From Agrobacterium tumefaciens (GTDB taxonomy: Bacteria; Pseudomonadota; Alphaproteobacteria; Rhizobiales; Rhizobiaceae), in the NCBI GenBank assembly GCA_017744915.1, contig JAGIAH010000009.1, forward strand, positions 496,001 to 560,000: 64,000 nucleotides of DNA. The letters run 5' to 3'. A program made the position numbers and the translations under genes. This document shows positions 35,485 through 43,839 of this stretch, piece after piece. Under the pieces are notes generated by a model. That model was not told the DNA's origin and did not search any database. It saw only the letters and a list, made by a program, of their open reading frames with translations. Each line of letters starts with the position of its first letter. The stretch's first letter is position 1.

Positions 35485-36756
35485 TCAGGCCTTTTCGCGC
35501 GCCACAGCCTGCCAGCCGATATCGCGGCGGCAGAAACCGTTTTCCCATTCCACCTTGTCCAACAGCGCATAGGCGCGCGCCTGCGCCTCCGTCACGGTCT
35601 TTCCGAAGGCGGTGACGTTCAGCACACGGCCGCCGGTTGCGACAAGTTTGCCGTCCTTCAGCGCGGTTCCGGCATGGAAAACCTTCGCCTCCTCGCTGGC
35701 ATCGGGAATATGCGCGATCGGCGTATTCTTGTCATAAGCGCCGGGATATCCCCTGGAGGCGAGAACGACGGTCAGCGCCGCATCATCGCGCCATTCCGCC
35801 TGAACCTTGTCCAGCGTGCCGGTGGCGGTGGCATAGAGGATCGGCAGCAGATCGCTCTTGAGGCGCATCATCAGCACCTGGCATTCGGGATCGCCGAAAC
35901 GCACGTTATATTCAATCAGTTCCGGACCCTTGGCGGTAATCATCAGGCCGGCGAAAAACACGCCGGAGAAGGGATTGCCGTCCTTGGCCATGCCGGCAAT
36001 CGTCGGCTCGATGATTTCCTTCATGGTGCGCTCCACCATGGCGGGCGTCATGACAGGGGCAGGGGAATAGGCGCCCATGCCGCCGGTGTTCGGGCCGGTA
36101 TCGCCATCGCCGACGCGCTTGTGATCCTGTGCGGTGGCGAGCGCCAGCGCGGTCTTGCCGTCGGAAAGGCAGAAGAAGCTCGCTTCCTCGCCATCGAGAA
36201 AGGCCTCCACAACCACTTCGGCGCCGGCTGCACCAAACGCACCGTCGAAACAGTCGTCGATGGCGGCCAGCGCTTCGGCTTCCGTCATGGCAACGGTCAC
36301 GCCCTTGCCGGCGGCAAGCCCGTCTGCCTTGATGACGATCGGCGCGCCCTGTGCACGGACATAGTCCTTGGCTGGTTCAGCGGATTTGAAGCGCTGGTAA
36401 GCGCCGGTCGGGATATCGTAACGGGCGCAGAGATCCTTGGTGAAACCCTTTGAGCCCTCAAGCTGAGCTGCGGCTTTCGAAGGTCCGAAAGTGGCGATGC
36501 CGGCGGCCCGCAGATCATCCGCCAGCCCCGCAACCAGTGGCGCTTCCGGGCCGATGACGACGAAGTCGACTGCTTTCTCCTTCGCAAAAGCGATGACGGC
36601 AGCATGATCTTCCACGTCAAGCGAAACGAGTGTCGCGTGCTCGGCGATGCCGGGATTGCCGGGTGCGGCATAAAGCTCATCGATGAGGGGAGACTGGGCG
36701 ATTTTCCACGCCAGCGCATGTTCGCGTCCGCCGGAACCGATCAACAGAACTTTCAT
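35485..36756 (-). CDS. purD: Phosphoribosylamine-glycine ligase
   Basis: PurD joins phosphoribosylamine and glycine in step two of purine synthesis. The 423-residue ATP-grasp enzyme shows the N-terminal [17 protein letters not shown], the ATP-binding [42 protein letters not shown], and the metal-binding [15 protein letters not shown] 36756 follows AGGGG; a TTG six bases earlier is less likely. It is divergent from tex. guaB at 10 kb is the other purine gene in the window; they are not linked. Confidence 0.98.
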   Translation of the reverse strand: MKVLLIGSGGREHALAWKIAQSPLIDELYAAPGNPGIAEHATLVSLDVEDHAAVIAFAKEKAVDFVVIGPEAPLVAGLADDLRAAGIATFGPSKAAAQLEGSKGFTKDLCARYDIPTGAYQRFKSAEPAKDYVRAQGAPIVIKADGLAAGKGVTVAMTEAEALAAIDDCFDGAFGAAGAEVVVEAFLDGEEASFFCLSDGKTALALATAQDHKRVGDGDTGPNTGGMGAYSPAPVMTPAMVERTMKEIIEPTIAGMAKDGNPFSGVFFAGLMITAKGPELIEYNVRFGDPECQVLMMRLKSDLLPILYATATGTLDKVQAEWRDDAALTVVLASRGYPGAYDKNTPIAHIPDASEEAKVFHAGTALKDGKLVATGGRVLNVTAFGKTVTEAQARAYALLDKVEWENGFCRRDIGWQAVAREKA

Positions 36757-36957
36757 GGTCAATACCCCTGCAAATTCGCCAGTAACCTTGTGGCACGGGC
36801 GTTAAGGGCAGGGGGGCGAAAGGTCAAGGAGAAAGCGCTGCAAATGCCTGTCTTTCCCTTGAAGTCAGCCTTTCCTGTGGAATCGTTCCCGCCTCTTGTT
36901 GTCACGCCACAATCAGACATTATGTTCGCCGCTCCAGACGTGACAGCAGAGAACCCC

Positions 36958-39282
36958 ATGACCGCAGACAATGCCCGCCTCGCATCGCTCATCGCCGCCG
37001 AAATCAACGCCCGTCCCGATCAGGTGAAGGCCGCGGTGGCGTTACTGGACGAGGGCGCGACCGTTCCCTTCATCGCCCGTTACCGTAAGGAAGTGACCGG
37101 AGGGCTGGACGATACCCAGCTTCGCACGCTCTCGGAACGCCTTGTCTACCTGCGCGAACTCAACGCGCGCCGGGCCTCCATTGTCGATTCCATCACCGGC
37201 CAGGGCAAGATGTCCGACGAGCTGATGGTCAAGATCATGCAGGCGGGCACCAAGGCGGAGCTGGAAGACCTTTATCTGCCTTACAAGCCGAAACGCCGCA
37301 CCCGTGCCGAAATCGCCCGCGAACGCGGTCTCGGCCCGCTCGCCGAAGCCATCTGGGAAAACCGTGCCGCCGATCCGGCGAAGCTTGCGGAGGCCTATGT
37401 TCAGGGCGAGGTGGCCGATGTGAAGGCGGCACTCGAGGGCGCGCGCGACATCGTTGCCGAAACCATGACGGAAAATGCCGATCTTCTCGGCCGCCTGCGT
37501 GATTACATGCGCCAGAACGCCACCTTCCGCGCCAAGGTCGTGGATGGCAAGCAGGTGTCGGGCGAAAAATTCTCCGACTATTTCGATCATTTCGAGCGCT
37601 GGGCGACGGTGCCCGGCCATCGGGCACTGGCCATGCTGCGTGGCTGGAACGAAGAGGTGCTGACGCTGACGATCGATGTCGACGCGGATGATCCCTCACC
37701 GGTCAAGCCGGCGCAGCGCACCATCGCTGCCGCCTTCGATATCCGCAATGCCGGTCCCGCCGATCAATGGCTGATAGAGGTCGCTGGCTGGACGTGGCGG
37801 GTGAAGCTTTCCATGTCGCTCTCGCTCGATCTGATGCGCGAATTGCGCGAGCGCGCGGAAGAAGAAGCGATCCATGTTTTCGCCCGCAATCTGAAAGATC
37901 TGCTGCTGGCAGCCCCCGCCGGCTCCCGCGCCACCATGGGGCTCGATCCCGGCATCCGCACCGGCGTCAAGGTGGCTGTCGTGGATGGCACCGGCAAGCT
38001 GCTGGAGACCAGCACGGTCTATCCCTTCCCGCCGAAGAACGATGTGCGCGGCACGCAGGCGGAACTCGCTTTGCTTATCCGCAAGTACAATGTCGAGCTG
38101 ATCGCCATCGGCAACGGCACGGGCAGCCGCGAGACGGAAAAGCTGGTCGCCGATCTTCTGGCGCAGCTGCCGGCTTCGGCTTCCGGCGCAAAACCCACCA
38201 AAGTCATCGTCTCGGAGGCGGGCGCATCCGTTTATTCCGCCTCAGAACGGGCGGCGGCCGAATTCCCCAATCTCGACGTGTCGCTGCGCGGTGCCGTCTC
38301 CATCGCCCGGCGTCTTCAGGACCCGTTGGCGGAACTGGTGAAGATCGAGCCGAAATCCATCGGTGTCGGGCAATACCAGCACGACGTCGATCAGGGCCGC
38401 CTCAGCCGCTCGCTCGATGCCGTGGTGGAAGATGCGGTGAATGCCGTCGGCGTTGATCTCAACACGGCCTCGTCGCCGCTTCTGGCGCGGGTGTCCGGTC
38501 TTGGCAGCTCGATTGCCGATGCCATCGTTGCCCATCGTGACCAGACCGGGCCTTTCGCCAGCCGCAAGGAATTGCTGAAGGTGCCGCGCCTTGGCCAGCG
38601 CACCTTCGAACAATGCGCCGGCTTCCTGCGTATTCCGAACGGCAAGGAACCGCTGGATGCCTCTTCGGTGCACCCGGAAGCCTATGGCGTGGCAAAGAAG
38701 ATCGTCGCCGCCTGCGGCCGTGATCTGCGCTCGCTGATGGGTGACAGCGCCGCGCTGAAGGCGCTTGATCCGAAGCGCTTCATCGACGAGCAATTCGGCC
38801 TGCCGACGGTCAAAGACATCATCGCCGAACTGGAAAAACCCGGCCGCGACCCGCGCCCGAGCTTCAAGACCGCGACTTTTGCCGATGGTGTGGATGAGAT
38901 CACCGATCTGAAACCCGGCATGCTTCTGGAAGGCACCGTCACCAATGTCGCCGCCTTCGGTGCTTTCGTGGATATCGGTGTGCATCAGGACGGGCTCGTG
39001 CATGTCTCGCAGCTCGCCGACCGTTTCGTGAAGGACCCGCATGAGGTCGTCAAGGCGGGCGATGTGGTCAAGGTGCGAGTCGTGGAAGTGGATGTGAAGC
39101 GCAAGCGCATCGGTCTCACCATGCGCAAGGATGGCGGCGAGGCGGCGCCGCAGCCGATGCGTGAAAAGAACAATGCGGGCGCCATGCGCCACGCCACAGC
39201 CAAGCCGAAAGAACGCAACGAAGGGTCGCAATCCGGTGGTGCTTTCGCCGCTGCATTGGCCGAAGCCATGAAGCGACGCTGA
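36958..39282 (+). CDS. tex: Transcription accessory protein Tex
   Basis: This 774-residue RNA-binding protein has the Tex N-terminal helix-turn-helix region ([23 protein letters not shown]), a YqgF/RuvC-like domain ([20 protein letters not shown]), and helix-hairpin-helix motifs ([20 protein letters not shown]). A C-terminal S1 domain ([32 protein letters not shown]) precedes a basic/Gly tail. ATG 36958 aligns with family N-termini; ATG 36922 is an in-frame alternative. Tex binds RNA polymerase and nucleic acid and affects transcript fate. Confidence 0.97.
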   Translation: MTADNARLASLIAAEINARPDQVKAAVALLDEGATVPFIARYRKEVTGGLDDTQLRTLSERLVYLRELNARRASIVDSITGQGKMSDELMVKIMQAGTKAELEDLYLPYKPKRRTRAEIARERGLGPLAEAIWENRAADPAKLAEAYVQGEVADVKAALEGARDIVAETMTENADLLGRLRDYMRQNATFRAKVVDGKQVSGEKFSDYFDHFERWATVPGHRALAMLRGWNEEVLTLTIDVDADDPSPVKPAQRTIAAAFDIRNAGPADQWLIEVAGWTWRVKLSMSLSLDLMRELRERAEEEAIHVFARNLKDLLLAAPAGSRATMGLDPGIRTGVKVAVVDGTGKLLETSTVYPFPPKNDVRGTQAELALLIRKYNVELIAIGNGTGSRETEKLVADLLAQLPASASGAKPTKVIVSEAGASVYSASERAAAEFPNLDVSLRGAVSIARRLQDPLAELVKIEPKSIGVGQYQHDVDQGRLSRSLDAVVEDAVNAVGVDLNTASSPLLARVSGLGSSIADAIVAHRDQTGPFASRKELLKVPRLGQRTFEQCAGFLRIPNGKEPLDASSVHPEAYGVAKKIVAACGRDLRSLMGDSAALKALDPKRFIDEQFGLPTVKDIIAELEKPGRDPRPSFKTATFADGVDEITDLKPGMLLEGTVTNVAAFGAFVDIGVHQDGLVHVSQLADRFVKDPHEVVKAGDVVKVRVVEVDVKRKRIGLTMRKDGGEAAPQPMREKNNAGAMRHATAKPKERNEGSQSGGAFAAALAEAMKRR

Positions 39283-39307
39283 CCTCTGGTTGAAATGTTT
39301 TTTTACC

Positions 39308-39343
39308 AAAAAGCCCCGCCGGATACTCCGGCGGGGCTTTTTG
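39308..39343 (+). terminator. Intrinsic terminator of tex
   Basis: A 16-base perfect stem (39308-39323 with 39327-39342) with loop TAC, flanked by A-run and T-run, so it can act in both directions. Confidence 0.92.
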
Positions 39344-39450
39344 CTTGATGAAATCGTTCAATTTTTTTGAAATAAGACTATCTTGCAACTTGTGCTGAAA
39401 GGAATACGGTCAGCAAAATTGATAAGTGAGACTTAGCAATTGGGGGTGCC

Positions 39451-40707
39451 ATGGCGTCGTCTCTGCATGTTCTTCTCGAAAAGATAATCAAGATCGGTGA
39501 TCTCACCGTCAACAGCCCGGGCGGCAGCCGTACATTCGGCAATGGCACGGGAAAAAAGGTGGTTCTGAATTTCACGGACGAAGCCGCCATGCAGGAGATT
39601 GCCGCCGATCCGGCGCTCAAGCTCGCTGAAATGTATATGGAAGGCCGGGCGAAGATCGCGGAAGGCGATATTTACGATTTCCTGGCGCTGGTCAAAAGCA
39701 ATACGCTGAGCGAGGCTTTGTCCTTCGGCATGATCTGGCGCGGCATGGCCCGCATCATCGCTGCCCGCATCAAGATGCGTCTGCCGGTCAATCACAACAA
39801 AAGCAATGTCGCCCATCATTATGATCTGAGCGCCAAGCTGTTCGATCTCTTCCTCGATGAGGACTGGCAATATTCCTGCGCCTATTTCAATCCGCCGGGC
39901 ATCAGCCTCTATGAGGCGCAGGTTGCGAAAAAGCGGCACATTGCCGCCAAGCTGATGACTGAGCCGGGCCAGAGCGTTCTGGAAATCGGCTCCGGCTGGG
40001 GTGGCATGGCGATGTATATTGCCGAAAGCGTGGGTGCCGACGTGACCGGCATCACGCTCAGCGAAGAACAGCTTCGCGTTTCCCGCGACCGTGCGGCAAA
40101 ACGCGGGCTTGCCGGCAATGTCCGCTTCGAATTGCAGGATTACCGTTATCTGCCGGCTTCGAAGAAATATGACCGCATCGTCTCCGTCGGCATGTTCGAA
40201 CATGTCGGGCCGACCCATTATCGCGATTATTTCGACAAGGTGGCGGAGGTGCTGGACGAGAAGGGCGTGATGGTGCTGCATTCCATCGGCCAGCCCCACC
40301 CGGCGCTGGCGACCAATCCCTTCATCGAAAAATATATTTTCCCCGGCGGCTACATTCCCTCGCTCGCCGAGGTGCTGCCGGCGATCGAAAAATCGCGGCT
40401 GCTGGTGAAGGATATCGAAATCCTGCCCATGCATTATGCGCACACGCTCCGGCACTGGCGGGAACGTTTCGTGGCGCGCAAGGCGGAAGCGATAGCACTT
40501 TACGACGAACGCTTCTTCCGTATGTGGGAGTTTTATCTGGCGGGGTCGGAAATGGCCTTCACCCACGAAAACTTCCATATTTTCCAGATCCAGCTCGCCA
40601 AGGATCGCGATGCCGTGCCGCATAATCGCGACTACATTGCGCAGAACGAAGCGAAGCTGCTGGAGTTCGAGAAGACGCGTGCGCCGCTGGAGAAGGTGGC
40701 GTTCTGA
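39451..40707 (+). CDS. cfa: Cyclopropane-fatty-acyl-phospholipid synthase
   Basis: Cfa transfers a methylene from SAM to unsaturated acyl chains of membrane phospholipids. The 418-residue protein has an N-terminal lipid-binding-like domain and then the methyltransferase part. That part contains NVAHHYDLSAKLFDLFLDEDWQYSCAYF, SAM-binding VLEIGSGWGGMAMYIA, VSVGMFEHVG, and the bicarbonate-site region HSIGQPHPALATNPFIEKYIFPGGYIPS. Agrobacterium membranes are rich in lactobacillic acid, which this enzyme makes. A two-part intergenic palindrome follows. Confidence 0.95.
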   Translation: MASSLHVLLEKIIKIGDLTVNSPGGSRTFGNGTGKKVVLNFTDEAAMQEIAADPALKLAEMYMEGRAKIAEGDIYDFLALVKSNTLSEALSFGMIWRGMARIIAARIKMRLPVNHNKSNVAHHYDLSAKLFDLFLDEDWQYSCAYFNPPGISLYEAQVAKKRHIAAKLMTEPGQSVLEIGSGWGGMAMYIAESVGADVTGITLSEEQLRVSRDRAAKRGLAGNVRFELQDYRYLPASKKYDRIVSVGMFEHVGPTHYRDYFDKVAEVLDEKGVMVLHSIGQPHPALATNPFIEKYIFPGGYIPSLAEVLPAIEKSRLLVKDIEILPMHYAHTLRHWRERFVARKAEAIALYDERFFRMWEFYLAGSEMAFTHENFHIFQIQLAKDRDAVPHNRDYIAQNEAKLLEFEKTRAPLEKVAF

Positions 40708-40733
40708 CGGGCGACTGCTCCGTGGAGTCTTGA

Positions 40734-40855
40734 CGAACCTATCCGCAATCTCGGCGTCATCCTCGGGCTTGTCCCGAGGATCTATCCACGTCGCGGAAAG
40801 TTGGTCGGTAGCAGATGCTCGGGACAAGCCCGAGCATGACGGAGGGTTAGGTTCG
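40734..40855. repeat. Composite intergenic palindrome after cfa
   Basis: Outer arms 40734-40744 and 40845-40855 (one mismatch) enclose inner arms 40755-40783 and 40813-40841 (29 bases, two mismatches). Each inner arm is itself a dyad around CTCGGGCTTGTCCCGAG, and the two mismatches are the C-G/G-C ends of those dyads, a compensated change. The type is common between Rhizobiales genes. Confidence 0.9.
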
Positions 40856-40954
40856 GTGGCGGTGTGCCTTCTTCCCGCTCTGGTTAATGGAATGGAAAGA
40901 CAATCCCTCTAATTCTACGGACACCTGTCTGTATTGCGTTTCTGGGGTTCTTTC

Positions 40955-41755
40955 ATGTTCAAGCCATCAGCGGCTGTCGCCGCCTGTGTCCTGTCGCTTT
41001 TTGCCGTGGGCAATGCCCATGCTGAAGGCTGGTTTTCCGGCGACTGGTATCTGAAGCTCGGCGGTGCGGGTTTCACCGCGCCGAAATACCAGGGCGACAA
41101 CAAGAATGAATTCGGCTTTTCGCCCATTATTTCGCTCGGCCGTCAGGGGCAGGGTGCCCGTTTCACCTCGCGCAACGACAGCGCCTCGATCTCGCTTCTC
41201 GACAATGGCCCGATCAGCATGGGTCTCGCCGGCAAGCTGGTTTCCCCGCGTGACGAAGGCGATTCGGCCGATCTGAAGGGCATGACGCGCATCAAGCGCG
41301 GCGGCGAGCTTGGCGGTTTCGCCGAAGCTTATCCGACCGACTGGCTGCGCATTCGCGGCGAAGTCCGTCAGGGTATCCGCAGTCACAGCGGCGTGGTGGC
41401 GGATCTCAATGCCGATGTCTTCACCGATATCGCCCCCGGCGTCCAGATTTCCGCCGGTCCGCGCGCGACATGGGTGAGCAGCAAATATAATGACCGCTAT
41501 TATGGTGTGAGCGCGGCCCAGACGGCCGCCGGCGCGCCATCGCCCTATAGCCCGGGCGGCGGCCTGCATTCCGCCGGCGTCGGCGCTGCCATCACCTGGA
41601 AGGTCACCGAAAATGCGGAAGTTGGCTCGTTTGCGGAATATCGCCGCCTGACGGGTGACGCCGCCGACAGTTCGCTGGTGCGCGAGCGCGGTTCGAAAAA
41701 CCAGTTCATCATCGGTGTTCAGGCAAGCTACAAATTCAATTTCTCTCTGCCCTGA
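40955..41755 (+). CDS. MipA/OmpV family outer-membrane protein
   Basis: The 266-residue protein starts at ATG 40955 with a Sec signal (FKPSAAVAACVLSLFAVGNAHAE). Amphipathic beta-strands follow (GDWYLKLGGAGFTAPKYQGDNKNEFGFSPIISLG, SMGLAGKLV, WLRIRGEVRQGI, GVGAAITWKV, FIIGVQASYKFNFSLP), ending in aromatic-rich C-terminal strands. The pattern matches MipA/OmpV outer-membrane scaffolds. A terminator follows. Confidence 0.87.
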   Translation: MFKPSAAVAACVLSLFAVGNAHAEGWFSGDWYLKLGGAGFTAPKYQGDNKNEFGFSPIISLGRQGQGARFTSRNDSASISLLDNGPISMGLAGKLVSPRDEGDSADLKGMTRIKRGGELGGFAEAYPTDWLRIRGEVRQGIRSHSGVVADLNADVFTDIAPGVQISAGPRATWVSSKYNDRYYGVSAAQTAAGAPSPYSPGGGLHSAGVGAAITWKVTENAEVGSFAEYRRLTGDAADSSLVRERGSKNQFIIGVQASYKFNFSLP

Positions 41756-41778
41756 GAGGCAGACGACAAGGCCATGCG

Positions 41779-41813
41779 AAGCCCCGTTGCGGAAGCCGCA
41801 GCGGGGCTTTTTG
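41779..41813 (+). terminator. Intrinsic terminator of the MipA/OmpV gene
   Basis: AAGCCCCGTTGCGG (41779-41792) pairs with CCGCAGCGGGGCTT (41796-41809), one G-T wobble, followed by TTTT. Confidence 0.9.
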
Positions 41814-41874
41814 CTTGAATGGTCCGGCGCTGAAATCCATTCCGATTTTCCCGCCAATGCTGTAGAACCATACC

Positions 41875-42828
41875 ATGGTTCACCACAGCGATTTATCAGA
41901 CCGCGTTTCCGACGCGCCATCCAATAACTGGGTCTATCGGATTTTGCCGAGGTCCCTCTGGCCCTATGCGCAGCTGGCGCGGTGGGATCGCCCCATCGGC
42001 TGGCAATTGCTGATGTGGCCGTGTTTCTGGTCCGCAGCCCTTGCGGCCAATGCGGCGGTTGTGAGCGGCGGCTTTTCCTGGGGCACGCTGATCTGGCATC
42101 TGGTGCTGTTCTTCATCGGATCGGTGGCGATGCGTGGCGCCGGCTGCACCTATAATGATCTCGCCGACCACAAGATCGACATGGCCGTGGCGCGCACCCG
42201 CTCGCGGCCCCTGCCTTCCGGCCGGGTGAGCCGAGGGCAAGCCAAGCTCTTCATTGTGCTGCAGGCACTTGCCGGGCTGGTCGTGCTTCTGCAGTTTAAC
42301 GGTTTCGCGATCCTTACCGGCATAGCCTCGCTGGTCTTTGTAGCGATCTATCCCTTCGCCAAACGTTTCACCAACTGGCCGCAGTTTTTCCTCGGCCTCG
42401 CCTTTTCCTGGGGTGCGCTGATGGGCTGGGCCGGGCAGTTCGGTTCTCTCGCCTGGCCGCCTGTCCTGCTTTATGTCGGCTCCATCGCCTGGACGATCGG
42501 TTATGATACAATCTACGCCCATCAGGACAAGGAAGACGACACGGCCGTGGGCATCGGTTCAACCGCCCTGCTGTTTGGGGAAAACACACATCGCTGGCTG
42601 GTTTTCCTTTATGGCACAGCCCTTGCCATGATTTTCCTGTCCTTCTGGGGGGCGGGTGTTAACGTCATTGCCTATAGCGGTCTGGCCGCCGCGGCCCTCA
42701 TGCTGTTCCGGCAGGTCTGGGTGCTCGATATCGATGATGTCGACCAATGCCTCGTGCTGTTCAAATCCAACAACCGTGTCGGTGTGCTGATTTTCGCCGG
42801 CCTTATCCTGCCGTTGCTGCTGGCGTAA
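41875..42828 (+). CDS. ubiA: 4-hydroxybenzoate polyprenyltransferase
   Basis: UbiA attaches the polyprenyl chain to 4-hydroxybenzoate in ubiquinone synthesis. The 317-residue membrane protein has about eight to nine helices. The two aspartate-rich motifs are CTYNDLADHKIDMAVARTRSRPLPSG and GYDTIYAHQDKEDDTAVGIGSTA. Its polyprenyl donor is the product of ddsA at 20.7 kb. Terminators isolate it from both neighbours. Confidence 0.96.
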   Translation: MVHHSDLSDRVSDAPSNNWVYRILPRSLWPYAQLARWDRPIGWQLLMWPCFWSAALAANAAVVSGGFSWGTLIWHLVLFFIGSVAMRGAGCTYNDLADHKIDMAVARTRSRPLPSGRVSRGQAKLFIVLQALAGLVVLLQFNGFAILTGIASLVFVAIYPFAKRFTNWPQFFLGLAFSWGALMGWAGQFGSLAWPPVLLYVGSIAWTIGYDTIYAHQDKEDDTAVGIGSTALLFGENTHRWLVFLYGTALAMIFLSFWGAGVNVIAYSGLAAAALMLFRQVWVLDIDDVDQCLVLFKSNNRVGVLIFAGLILPLLLA

Positions 42829-42849
42829 GCTGCGGGAACAGGGAATAGG

Positions 42850-42885
42850 AAAAAGCCCGGCCGCGTCATCCGCACCGGGCTTTTT
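42850..42885. terminator. Terminator between ubiA and the convergent gene
   Basis: AAAAAGCCCGG (42850-42860) pairs with CCGGGCTTTTT (42875-42885); A- and T-runs on both sides make it bidirectional. Confidence 0.88.
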
Positions 42886-42905
42886 GTGTTCTGGACTGAA
42901 GAAGA

Positions 42906-43472
42906 TCAGTTGCGGGCGATGATTTCCTTGCCCTCGATCTTCATGCGCATGCCGAGCGAGCCGGTGGAGCGGCGAACGAGGAAGCGCGGGCGGCGCTCCG
43001 CGAAATAGGAGTGGCGGCGGCGCGGGCGGCTGTTCTGGGTGCGTACCTTGCCGAGATGTTCTTCCAGCGGGCGGGCGACGCCATCGGCTTCCACCATCAG
43101 CATGGGAATGCGGTAGGCCTCGGACCAGCTGCGCCAGTCGGCGGCGATATCGCAGAGATCATGGGCGACCAGCAGCGGAACGCAGAGGTCCGGATCGTCA
43201 TGGTGCAGTTCCAGCGTCACGGTGACCTGTCCATCGCCATGGTCGATGGCGCGGGCGGCGACACCCTTGAAGGCGCGGGCTGGCAAAGCGAAGGACAGAG
43301 GCAGGCCGGAAGAGGTGAGAACCTTTCTCAGAACGGCGCCCCGTTCATCGAGAGTGACGGCGACATCGGTCGCGCCATTGCCTTTTCCATAGGTGACCTG
43401 TTGCGGAAAACGTGCCGGGTCGAGTCTGAGAGTGGCGACGGCCCAGTCGGGCTTCAGAACGGTCTTGGTCAT
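42906..43472 (-). CDS. Hypothetical protein, DUF6101-like
   Basis: The 188-residue protein has no signal or membrane segment. It contains a beta-rich core (VAVTLDERGAVLRKVLTSSGLPLSFALPARAFKGVAARAI, GQVTVTLELHHDDPDLCVPLLVAHDLCDIAADWR). A basic C-terminus follows (RPRRRHSYFAERRPRFLVRRSTG). It resembles a Rhizobiales family I recall as DUF6101, without known function. It is divergent from the six-repeat DUF1217 protein and convergent with ubiA. Confidence 0.8.
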   Translation of the reverse strand: MTKTVLKPDWAVATLRLDPARFPQQVTYGKGNGATDVAVTLDERGAVLRKVLTSSGLPLSFALPARAFKGVAARAIDHGDGQVTVTLELHHDDPDLCVPLLVAHDLCDIAADWRSWSEAYRIPMLMVEADGVARPLEEHLGKVRTQNSRPRRRHSYFAERRPRFLVRRSTGSLGMRMKIEGKEIIARN

Positions 43473-43839
43473 GTTTATTCTACCCTTGTTTTACCTGAGA
43501 GCCGGTTTCCGGTCTTCTCATCGGGACTTTTCGTCCTCTGATGTCGGGAGAATATCCGCCGCCTGTTCGAGACTGCTTAAAAATCGCGGTTAAGAAAACT
43601 TTGCATTCCCAAATGGTTAGCAAAACACACTGTGGCATGGTTTCGCTTAGGTAAAGCAGATCGAGACAATGCGGTTTTTCATCGCGCCGAAATTATGCTC
43701 TTTCAAGCTCCGGGCAAGGCGTCTCCCGCATAGTCATGCCAAGGCTTGCCGTGCGTCCAGATGGGGGCACGATATGTGGATTCAAAAACCGGAGCGCGCG
43801 GTGTCTGACGGGACAGGCGGTGTTTCAGGGAGCATTCGG
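43473..43839. other. Divergent intergenic region, DUF6101-like / DUF1217
   Basis: A 367-base gap. The segment 43575-43665 is AT-rich with TTAA at 43577-43580 and 43590-43593 (nine-base spacing, not the CtrA seven) and probably holds one or both promoters. Open frame continues upstream of the DUF1217 start at 43840 but the residues are not protein-like. No RNA gene recognised. Confidence 0.6.

Noticed and set aside
43577-43593. Paired TTAA in the DUF1217 upstream region as a CtrA box
   Set aside because: The spacer is nine bases, not seven.
43631-43648. Sigma-54-like TGGCATGGTTTCGCT upstream of the DUF1217 gene
   Set aside because: GG-to-GC spacing is one base short of the required pattern.
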